From: Armatimonadia bacterium
GTDB taxonomy: Bacteria; Armatimonadota; Zipacnadia; Zipacnadales; JABUFB01
Assembly (NCBI GenBank): GCA_039679385.1
Contig: JBDKVB010000070.1
Span: 38,589-102,588 of the forward strand
DNA length: 64,000 nt
Direction: 5' to 3'
In this document: positions 43,664 through 51,149 of the stretch, piece by piece
Layout: every line of letters starts with the position of its first letter
Position numbering within the stretch: the first letter of the stretch is position 1
Made by a program: the position numbers and the translations under genes
Notes under the pieces: generated by a model
Seen by the model: only the letters and a program-made list of their open reading frames with translations
Told to the model about the DNA's origin: nothing
The model's database searches: none

Positions 43664-45613
43664 CTAACTGCGGGGAGCTGCGGGAGTCTTCCTCGCGTCG
43701 GCGACCACACGGCTGAACTGCTGGTAGTAGAGCTTGGAGTAGAGGCCGGCGTTCGCCAGCAACTCCGAGTGCGTGCCGACCTCGACGACGCGTCCGCCCT
43801 CCATGACGACGATGCGGTCAGCGTTGAGGATCGTCGAGAGTCGGTGGGCGATGATCAGGGAGGTCCGGTCGCGGAGCAAGGCCTCGAGCGCCTGCTGGAT
43901 CAGGTACTCGGAGGTGGCGTCGAGGTGGCTGGTTGCCTCGTCGAGGATCAGGATCCGGGGGTTCTTGAGCAGAGCTCGGGCGATGGCAAGGCGCTGTCGC
44001 TCGCCGCCGGAGAGACGGAAGCCACGCTCGCCGACGATGGTGTCATAGCCCTCCGGGAGGTCTGCGATGAACTCGTGGATCTGTGCTGCTTTCGCGGCCG
44101 CGACGATCTGCTCCTGCGTCGCGCCGGGCCTGGCATAGAGCAGGTTCTCGCGCACGCTGGCATGGAACAGGAAGGTGTCCTGAGTCACGGAGCCGATGTT
44201 GCGGCGCAGGCTGTCCTGGGTGATCGTGCGCAGGTCGTGGCCGTCGAGGGTGATGGTGCCCTCGGTCGGATCGTAGAAACGTGGGAGGAGGTAGGTGATG
44301 GTGGTCTTCCCCGCTCCGCTGGGACCGACCAGGGCGACTCGCTCACCGGGACGGATCTCGAAGGAGACGTCCTGCAGCGCCCATTGCCCGTTGTCATGAG
44401 TCGCCGCTGCCGCAGGCTCTTCTGTGGAGATCGGCCCGGTTGTCGAGCGAGGAGCACGCCGCGGGTACTCGAAGCTCACCTTCGTCAGGCGCAGGTGACC
44501 GTCGACCTGCTTGAGGTCGACAGCGTCCTTGGTGTCAGCGACTTCGGGGATCAGGTCGAGGTACTCGAAGATGCGCTCGAAGACGGCCAGGGCGCCCTGG
44601 ACCTGCACATAGACACTCGCGAGCTGGCCCACGGGACGATAGAGGTTGGACAGGTAGGCAACGAAGGCGACGATGGTACCGACGGAGAGCGCACCTGCGA
44701 TGGCCTGCTGACCACCATACCAGTAGATAAGGGCGGGGCCGGCGACGCTGAAGACCGAGAGGCACATGAAGAGCCAGCGGCCTGCCATGGCCTGCTTCAC
44801 GGTGAGGTCGCGAACCCGGCGATTGTCGGCAGTGAACTCGCGGGCGTCCGCGTCCGCCTGGCAGAAGATCTTGGTGAGCACGCTGCCGCCAAGATTGAGG
44901 TGCTCCTCCATGAAGGCCAGCATATCGGCCTGGCTCTCCTGCGTCTCCTGCGAGAGGCGACGGCGGATCCGGCCCACGAGTCTCGTCGGGAGATAGAAGC
45001 TGGGGACGATGATGACCGCAAGGGTCGCCAGCCACGGGTCCATGGAGTAGATGACCACGAGTGTCGCGGTAAGGGTCATCACATTGCTCAGGATGGAGAC
45101 GACGGTGTCGGTGGCGACGTTCTGGACGGCTGCCACGTCATTGTTGAGGCGCGAGACAATCTCGCCGGCACGTGTGGCCGTGTAGAAGCCAAGAGACTGC
45201 CTCTGCATGTGCCGGTAGAGCTGGTTGCGCAGGTCGTAGACGATGCCCTGGCTGATGCTCGCGTTCAGCCAGTTCTGCAGCACACCGATGAAGCCGCCGG
45301 TGATGGAGAGAGCGACGATTGCGCCGACCAGAAGGTGAAGAAGGCCGGGGTTCTTGTGGGGTATGGCCTGGTCGAGGATGCCGCGGACGCACAAGGGCGG
45401 CAGCACCCCAAGTCCGGAACTTGCGGCGATGCACAGCACGATGACGATCCACTGGACCCAGTAGGGACGGAAGTAGGAGGCAACGCGGCCCACCCGTGCC
45501 CGAGTTATGGGCAAGGGCACAAAATCGGGACCGACCATCGGTTGGCGCTGCAGACCATAGGTGCGGCCCATTCCTCCTACAGTTCGCTCAAATCCCATCC
45601 CACGCATAGGCAT
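43664..45613 (-). CDS. ABC exporter (fused membrane and ATPase domains), homodimer type
   Basis: A 649-aa exporter half-transporter. The six-helix membrane domain is ~residues 50-345; the ATPase domain has Walker A GPSGAGKTT, signature LSGGERQRLAIARAL, Walker B LILDEATSHLD and switch His IAHRLST, all canonical, so a homodimer is expected, unlike the pair at 21840-25452. An insert of ~25 residues (PRRAPRSTTGPIS, then EEPAAAATHDN) lies between the first beta strand (FEYP) and WALQDVSFEI. The ATG at 45613 has GAGGAG 4 bases upstream; a GTG at 45637 is less likely. Substrate unknown; lipid or drug export is usual. The 215-base spacer downstream to 43449 shows nothing recognisable. Confidence 0.93.
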   Translation of the reverse strand: MPMRGMGFERTVGGMGRTYGLQRQPMVGPDFVPLPITRARVGRVASYFRPYWVQWIVIVLCIAASSGLGVLPPLCVRGILDQAIPHKNPGLLHLLVGAIVALSITGGFIGVLQNWLNASISQGIVYDLRNQLYRHMQRQSLGFYTATRAGEIVSRLNNDVAAVQNVATDTVVSILSNVMTLTATLVVIYSMDPWLATLAVIIVPSFYLPTRLVGRIRRRLSQETQESQADMLAFMEEHLNLGGSVLTKIFCQADADAREFTADNRRVRDLTVKQAMAGRWLFMCLSVFSVAGPALIYWYGGQQAIAGALSVGTIVAFVAYLSNLYRPVGQLASVYVQVQGALAVFERIFEYLDLIPEVADTKDAVDLKQVDGHLRLTKVSFEYPRRAPRSTTGPISTEEPAAAATHDNGQWALQDVSFEIRPGERVALVGPSGAGKTTITYLLPRFYDPTEGTITLDGHDLRTITQDSLRRNIGSVTQDTFLFHASVRENLLYARPGATQEQIVAAAKAAQIHEFIADLPEGYDTIVGERGFRLSGGERQRLAIARALLKNPRILILDEATSHLDATSEYLIQQALEALLRDRTSLIIAHRLSTILNADRIVVMEGGRVVEVGTHSELLANAGLYSKLYYQQFSRVVADARKTPAAPRS

Positions 45614-45740
45614 CCGACTCCTCGTTGGTCCAGACACGCTGCCATTTCAGGCGAACCTCCCAGGCCGCCCGGCGTGTGTTCGCGATTTCTCTTTCTCTTC
45701 ATGACCTCCGAGACGCCCTGGAGGTTCATTATACCGCGGT

Positions 45741-45890
45741 CACGGCACCTCACGCCCTTTGTCTCCCTCTCCACGAACGGCACCTCACCCCCGTCTCGCT
45801 GTCGCTCGACTCCCCCTCTCCACGCGGTGGCGAGGGGGAAAGGCAAGAGGCAAAGGCCAGCGGCGAAAGGTAAGGGCACCTCACTGACTG
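45741..45890 (+). repeat. Modular intergenic repeat, copy F
   Basis: This copy lies between two minus-strand genes. Units: CACGGCACCTCACGCCC, GAACGGCACCTCACCCCC, a 27-base palindrome (45812-45838, identical to copy C), GGCAAGAGGCAAAGGC, and a final GGGCACCTCACTGAC. It immediately follows the stop of the heparinase-like gene at 45897. Confidence 0.85.
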
Positions 45891-45896
45891 CAGCCC

Positions 45897-47900
45897 CTAC
45901 CCGCGAGTCGTGGTCGAAAGGCGGAGGGAGTCCGGTGCGATTGCGATCTCGTCGGTCCTCCCGTCGGCGAAGAGAAGGCGCAGTTGCCCGCCGGTTTCGG
46001 TCTGCTGAAGGGTGACGGTTGGTGCGGTCTCGCCCTTGTCGAGGGCGCACAGGACTACGACGAAGTGAGGATTGGCTGCAGTGGTGGAGCCGGCCAGGTA
46101 GGGAATGTCATACTTCGGCGTGCGGCCGAGCGAGAGAGCCAGCGGCTGCGGGCCGAAGGCGTAGACCTCACAGGCTGCCCCGTGGTTCCTGCCGAGTATG
46201 CGGGCACGGCCCGGGGCTTCGCCGATGACGATATCGTTGCGCTCGGCCCAACGGCTGGCGGTGTGAAGGCGCCACTGGAACTGATGGGGTGCCTGGTCGT
46301 CCATCGCGGCGTCGTCGGCGATCACAAGATAGGGCTGCGGGGCGCGGACGAAGAGGACGCTGCGGTGGAAGTGATGCAGGGAGTGGGCTGGATCGGCGGG
46401 ATCATGTCGGTAAGCTCGGGTGGCATCGGCGAGGACGAAGGCGCTGTCGCCACGGTCCTCGAAGGCCGTGATGCGTCCCTGGGTGCAGGTGCCGGGTCCT
46501 CCGAAGGGCTGGCCCTCCCCGTCGATGACCAGCGTATTGTGGCACAGGGAGTCGTAGAGATGCGCCTCGGTGTCGACAACGAACTCCTCGCCCCGGGCGT
46601 AGAAGCTGAAGGTGCCCTCGTCGGGGTGATCCCAGATTCCGGTCATGCCCTCGCCACAGTTCACGGCCACTAAGGAGCCGCGCTCGCCCCAGCCGTCGCG
46701 GATCGCGACCTCGCCACGCTCGAAGCGCTGACTGAGGGGAAGGTGTGCAGCGACCGGGTCCTGGGCGACGAGGTCCGGGGCACACCAGAGGATCACGAAG
46801 GGAAGCTCGGCAGAGAGTCCCGTGCCAAGGCCCGGGTCGCGGGTTGTGAAGTCTGCCGGGTTCATCAGGCGCAACCAGGCCCAGTAGCCCACCAGATCCT
46901 GCTGCCGCGCGACGAGGTAGAGCATCGAGCCGGAGGGCGCCAGGGAAGGTGCAGTCTGGTTGGTCGGCACGAAGCGACGTGCCGAAGGGAGGAGCTGCCA
47001 CAGCAGGTAGCGCGGGGCCTGAAAGACGCCACGAAGGCCTTGCAGGAGGTCGACGCCTGAGAGATCGCGGTATGCAAGGGCAGCCGGGACTGTGCTGTGG
47101 AGGCCATACCACAGGTAGCCAAGGCCCTCGTAGGGTGCGCCTGTGGCGTCGACGGTGTTCTCGAAGTACCCCCGCACGCGAGGAACCGCATAGCTCAGCC
47201 AGTCGTCGTGGCCGCCAAGGGCCATCGCGCAGAGGGCCAGGCCACCGTGGACGATGGCTGAGTGGTTGTGCGCCAGGCGATTGCGGACGAGGGCGCCGAT
47301 GGGCACGCCGGAGCCTACTGTTCGCGGTCGGGGTGACTCGGCGAAGAGCCAGGCACCGAACTCAGCGATCTCGGCAGCCACCAGCTCGCGCTGCGCCGAA
47401 GTCATGCTCGGATAGAGCCAGTCGTAGGCAAGAGTATAGGCAAGGGCGGCATCGCCGACGGCCAGGTGATCATTGAAGGCGATGAAGTCTGCGGTGCTGA
47501 GTTGCTCGGCCGCTGCGCAGAGGACCTCGACCGCCTTGGTGGTGTAGCGGGCGTCCTCGGAGAGGAGGCCTGTCAGGGCCAGAGTCCAGAGGTGGTCCTG
47601 CAACATGCGCCCGGTGTAGGCCTTGGAGGTCAGGTAAGGGTTCGTCGGGAGTCGCAGGAACAGGTCTGCGCGGGCCTTGAGGAGCTGGTAGGCAGAGGCA
47701 GCGACGCCGCTCTGAACCTTGGCGCGCAGTCGCGGCAGGTCATCGGTGGTCAGGAGCAGACGAGGGTGCTTGACCTGGTCAGGCGATGCATTGCCTGGCT
47801 GGGCGTAGGTCGTCAAAGGCAAGGTTAGCAGGGCAAGGGCAACCAGCAGGGCTCGGGCGCCTGGGCTCGTCATGCTGTGTGTGGGTGGCTGTGGTGTCAT
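45897..47900 (-). CDS. Secreted heparinase II/III-family protein
   Basis: A 667-aa exported protein with signal RALLVALALLTLPLTTYA. The N-terminal alpha/alpha toroid (~40-380) contains NHSAIVHGG (212-220) and YEGLGYLWYG (257-266), the Asn/His and Tyr region used in catalysis by heparinase II/III and alginate lyases. The C-terminal beta-sandwich (~400-667) has the heparinase_II_III landmarks DGWGERGSLVAVNCGEG, HPDEGTFSFYARGEEFVVD and CHNTLVIDGEGQ. It likely eliminates uronic-acid linkages in an acidic polysaccharide. The ATG at 47900 has GAGGAGACGCC upstream. It is the last gene of the four-gene operon from 54113, 41 bases after the GH42-like gene. Confidence 0.88.
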   Translation of the reverse strand: MTPQPPTHSMTSPGARALLVALALLTLPLTTYAQPGNASPDQVKHPRLLLTTDDLPRLRAKVQSGVAASAYQLLKARADLFLRLPTNPYLTSKAYTGRMLQDHLWTLALTGLLSEDARYTTKAVEVLCAAAEQLSTADFIAFNDHLAVGDAALAYTLAYDWLYPSMTSAQRELVAAEIAEFGAWLFAESPRPRTVGSGVPIGALVRNRLAHNHSAIVHGGLALCAMALGGHDDWLSYAVPRVRGYFENTVDATGAPYEGLGYLWYGLHSTVPAALAYRDLSGVDLLQGLRGVFQAPRYLLWQLLPSARRFVPTNQTAPSLAPSGSMLYLVARQQDLVGYWAWLRLMNPADFTTRDPGLGTGLSAELPFVILWCAPDLVAQDPVAAHLPLSQRFERGEVAIRDGWGERGSLVAVNCGEGMTGIWDHPDEGTFSFYARGEEFVVDTEAHLYDSLCHNTLVIDGEGQPFGGPGTCTQGRITAFEDRGDSAFVLADATRAYRHDPADPAHSLHHFHRSVLFVRAPQPYLVIADDAAMDDQAPHQFQWRLHTASRWAERNDIVIGEAPGRARILGRNHGAACEVYAFGPQPLALSLGRTPKYDIPYLAGSTTAANPHFVVVLCALDKGETAPTVTLQQTETGGQLRLLFADGRTDEIAIAPDSLRLSTTTRG

Positions 47901-47941
47901 GGCGTCTCCTCGGTCTTGTCTTGCGGTCTGGCGCGGAGGGC

Positions 47942-49654
47942 TCAGCGGTCGCACTCGTACAGGTTGATCGCAAGAGGGCTGAAGGTCATCGAGGCCACCT
48001 GGCCGGGCGTGAGAGTTGCGCCGGAGGTGAGGTCACGAAGGGTACCCTTCGCCCAGGGAAGCGGAGCCGTCTGCGGCTCTCGAGTGTGGTTGATGACGCA
48101 CACCAGTGTCCGGTCGGCGGTCGTCACGCGTCGGGCTTCGAGCAGGCAGATCGTCTCGGGCGTGTCGAAGTGGCCGCGCTGCTGATCCCACTGCAGGTAG
48201 GGCACGTCACCGGTGCGCTGGTAAGCCTCCGGGAGACCTGGTGCAACGCCAACCACCTGCGGGAGGTTCTCTGGAGTCGTGACCGTGGACCGTGCCGCGA
48301 GCCTCTTGAGGAGCGGCTCGGGAAGCGGTCGGCCGTAGTCGTCGCTCGTGGGAAGGGAACCTGTGAAGAGGAGACGGACACGGTCGGGCAAGGAGGCCAG
48401 GGCCTGCGCCGTCGGTTGAGAGAGGGGCTCCGGGCCACAGACGAGGGTACCCTCGGAGAGAGTCGCGAGCTCGTCCTCGACGAGGTAGCGCCAGGGCTTG
48501 CCGAGGCAGGACATCCTCGCGCAGAGGACGGCAAGCGGGTGATCGCGTTGCTCCGTCTCCCAGGGGCCGTAGTAACCGGCGCGAGTGACCAGCACGCGGA
48601 GGTCCGCCTGCTCGTCGGCCTCGTGGAACTGACGCAACTGCGGCTCGAGTCTCCGCAAGTCGCGAAGGATGCCGGGTGTCGCGGCATGGACCGTGCTGAT
48701 GGCCGGCTTCTGCCACTGCCCCCAGGCGAAGCTGGCGGTCAGGTACTCCCCCAGGATCGCGCTGAGGAAGTAGCGGTAGCGTGAGCGCTCCACCGACGGA
48801 CGGAAGGCGTAGTTGTCGTGGTAGAGATGAAGCTCGGAGTTGAAGACCGGCTTGTGGACGGTGTCGGCGGCGAGCTTGAGGCGCCAGGGCGGGTATTCGG
48901 AGACCACATCGTCCCAGCAGGTCATGGTGAAGGCACCGCAGGCGCGCTGAAGGAAGGGGTCGAGGCTGGTCTTCGCGCCGTAGAGCTTCTCTCCGAGCAC
49001 CGGCCGAAAAGCGTGGTCGAAGAGATAGCCGTAGAACTGGGCAAAGCGCTCCCCGGCATAGCTGCGCAGGTCGACGGCCGTCTGAGCCTGAGCAGGATCG
49101 CGGACCTCCTGGAAGGAGGCGAAGTCAGTGCCCCAGGCGGCGTTGAGCGTCGCCACGTCGCCGTACTTCGCGTGCAGCCAGCCCTGGAAGCCTGACCACC
49201 ATCGAGGCGTCTTCTCCGGCGAACCGACTGCAGGGCCGACCTCGTTACCCAGGATCACACCCAGGACGGAAGGGTGGCCGGCGAGAACCCGGGCCCAGTC
49301 CGTCACGAGCGGAAGCGCCTGCTCGGGGTGCAGAGCCTGATCCTCCAGGCCGCCGCCCTCGCCCTTTGAACCATACTGGACGTTGTGGAGCAGGACGAAG
49401 GCCATCCCGTTGCGGTCGCACCAGTCGAGGACTGCCTGCGCACGAGCCTCCACGGGCGAACCGGGCTTCGGTAGGGTCCAGGCCCAGGAGGCGAACTTGA
49501 GGAGGTCAAAGCCGTCGGCCTTGATGCGCTCCAGTTCCTTGACGGCCTCGGCAGGCTCCTGGGGGCAGAAGAAGACCACGCCATGATGCATGGGCGTCGT
49601 CTCGGCAAGGGCAAGGCCGGGTAACAGGGATAGGCAGAGAACGGCAAGGCGCAT
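47942..49654 (-). CDS. Secreted GH42-like beta-galactosidase-family protein
   Basis: A 570-aa exported TIM-barrel protein; signal MRLAVLCLSLLPGLALA. The barrel shows the probable acid/base Glu138 in VILGNEVG and probable nucleophile Glu274 in VFNSELHLY. GFQGWLHAKYGDVATLNAAWGT (residues 155-176) is the GH42-like segment that follows the acid/base strand. The C-terminal part (~390-570) resembles a trimerisation-like alpha/beta fold and a small beta domain, ending AINLYECDR. Beta-galactosidase or related exo-activity is inferred; the exact sugar is unknown. The ATG at 49654 has GGAG 7 bases upstream. It lies 25 bases after the GH5-like gene. Confidence 0.82.
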   Translation of the reverse strand: MRLAVLCLSLLPGLALAETTPMHHGVVFFCPQEPAEAVKELERIKADGFDLLKFASWAWTLPKPGSPVEARAQAVLDWCDRNGMAFVLLHNVQYGSKGEGGGLEDQALHPEQALPLVTDWARVLAGHPSVLGVILGNEVGPAVGSPEKTPRWWSGFQGWLHAKYGDVATLNAAWGTDFASFQEVRDPAQAQTAVDLRSYAGERFAQFYGYLFDHAFRPVLGEKLYGAKTSLDPFLQRACGAFTMTCWDDVVSEYPPWRLKLAADTVHKPVFNSELHLYHDNYAFRPSVERSRYRYFLSAILGEYLTASFAWGQWQKPAISTVHAATPGILRDLRRLEPQLRQFHEADEQADLRVLVTRAGYYGPWETEQRDHPLAVLCARMSCLGKPWRYLVEDELATLSEGTLVCGPEPLSQPTAQALASLPDRVRLLFTGSLPTSDDYGRPLPEPLLKRLAARSTVTTPENLPQVVGVAPGLPEAYQRTGDVPYLQWDQQRGHFDTPETICLLEARRVTTADRTLVCVINHTREPQTAPLPWAKGTLRDLTSGATLTPGQVASMTFSPLAINLYECDR

Positions 49655-49679
49655 GTCTGTACTCCAGGTGCGCGGTGTC

Positions 49680-51107
49680 CTAACGGTCGGCAAGGATCCT
49701 GAGGACAAGGTCATCGTCGAAGGGCGGCGACAGGAGCTTGCAGCTACCCGCCTGGTGCTGGAGCTCGCGACGCTGCAGCACTTCGCCACTGACGGGGCTC
49801 ACCCACTCGGCGCTGTAGCTCCCGGCCGGAAGGCGAAGTGAGAGCTCTACCGGACCGCCGGGCTCCTTGCGCTCGGGGCGGTACAGGTAGAGCGCAACCT
49901 GGCGACCGGGCTCGACAAGAGCCTGGGCGACCACTCCCTGGGGCAGCGGGCTGTCGAGGACTGCGAGGTCCGGCGACATCCTCACGAAGTCGAAGCCGTG
50001 GAGGAAGCGGGAGAGGAACCCCAACTGACGGCGTAAGGTCGGAGTTCCGCCACCCGGCTGCTCCGGCGGGTACTCGAAGGTCCCGTCCTCGTGGCCTACC
50101 GTGAAAGAGTAGTCGAGGTTGTTATACAACCCGCCGCCGGATAGAAGGAAGGCCCAGCCCTCCATGCGGTAGCGGGCATCGGTGGTGCCGCTGAATCCCG
50201 TCTCATTGTCGCCGATGACGCGGTTGAGCTCGTAGTTCATCGCGACGGTATCCGGTGGAAAGGCGTAGTGGAAGTTGAGGATGGAGACCCTGGGGTCGGG
50301 GTCGGTGACTTGTGCCTTGTGGTTGGCGATGTTCTGGGAGATGAGATGGCGGTGCGCGAAGGACTTCTCGGCGTCGACGATCACTCCGGAGATACGGCGC
50401 TGCCAGCTATCGGGGACCTCGCGGACGTAGGGCTCGTTCATGATCTCGTAATAGAGGTTGTCGAAGTCGCGCAACTCGGCGACGACCTTGCGCACCATGT
50501 CTTCCTGGACAGGCAGCAAGCCCCCATGCTGGTCGAGGGTGTAGACCTGCTCGCGCGTTACCTTCCCCAGACCATTGATGCTATTGACCGCGTTCATCGG
50601 GCTCAGGCGCCACTGCTCCTCGCCGTAGAAGGGGCAGAACAGGTTGACCTCGACGATGATGCCCCGGTGGGAGGCCTGCCGCAGGAAGCCGGTCAGACGC
50701 GCGAAGTAGGCCGGGTCCCAGCGGGAGAGGTCGAACTTGTTGCCACCGTTGACATAGCCGGGCTCGTCGCTGCGAGCCCAGGGACAGAGCAGTCGTCCTG
50801 CAGCCGGTGCGAGGACGTTGCGGGCGATCTTGAAGGCACCCGGGTGCTCCATGTAGGCGCCGACGAAGGTGCGAGTGTGATTGAGGCCGCAGGCCTGGAG
50901 CGTGTCGAGGTACTTGCGGTAGTCGAAGTCGGCATTGAGCACCGCACCGTAATGCTCGCCCGAGGTGACCAGAATTGTGGGCCTGCCTCGGAAGAGGAAG
51001 TAGTGCGGGTTGTCGGGATGTAGCTTGAGCGGCTCGGCGGGCGCTGCGCCGGCCTGCGATAGAGCCAGTAGAGCAAGGGCTGCAAGGAAGAGCAAGGCTA
51101 CCAACAT
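49680..51107 (-). CDS. Secreted GH5-like (clan A) glycoside hydrolase
   Basis: A 475-aa protein with signal MLVALLFLAALALLALSQAGA. The barrel begins with HPDNPHYFLFRGRPTILVTSGEHYG, the opening usual in DUF4038/GH5-like proteins. The acid/base is probably Glu225 in YYEIMNEPY and the nucleophile Glu302 in IGDNETGF. The C-terminal ~90 residues are a small beta domain (GRQVALYLYRPER, SYSAEWVSPVSGEVL) like those in collagen-binding-type or DUF5060-related proteins. The ATG has GGAGGCGATAGCG upstream. It is the second gene of the operon, 42 bases after the large heparinase-like gene. Substrate not predictable from sequence alone. Confidence 0.85.
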   Translation of the reverse strand: MLVALLFLAALALLALSQAGAAPAEPLKLHPDNPHYFLFRGRPTILVTSGEHYGAVLNADFDYRKYLDTLQACGLNHTRTFVGAYMEHPGAFKIARNVLAPAAGRLLCPWARSDEPGYVNGGNKFDLSRWDPAYFARLTGFLRQASHRGIIVEVNLFCPFYGEEQWRLSPMNAVNSINGLGKVTREQVYTLDQHGGLLPVQEDMVRKVVAELRDFDNLYYEIMNEPYVREVPDSWQRRISGVIVDAEKSFAHRHLISQNIANHKAQVTDPDPRVSILNFHYAFPPDTVAMNYELNRVIGDNETGFSGTTDARYRMEGWAFLLSGGGLYNNLDYSFTVGHEDGTFEYPPEQPGGGTPTLRRQLGFLSRFLHGFDFVRMSPDLAVLDSPLPQGVVAQALVEPGRQVALYLYRPERKEPGGPVELSLRLPAGSYSAEWVSPVSGEVLQRRELQHQAGSCKLLSPPFDDDLVLRILADR

Positions 51108-51149
51108 CGCTATCGCCTCCAGACGAGAGAGGATCAGTCGGACAGCGGC

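Noticed and set aside
6617..45890. Repeat copies as a CRISPR array or tRNA genes
   Set aside because: Copies are kilobases apart without regular spacers, have mixed modules, and no cas gene, cloverleaf or CCA end is seen.
43769..46015. 748-codon open frame on the plus strand
   Set aside because: Antisense to the ABC exporter, which has every expected motif; the frame also runs through intergenic repeat F.
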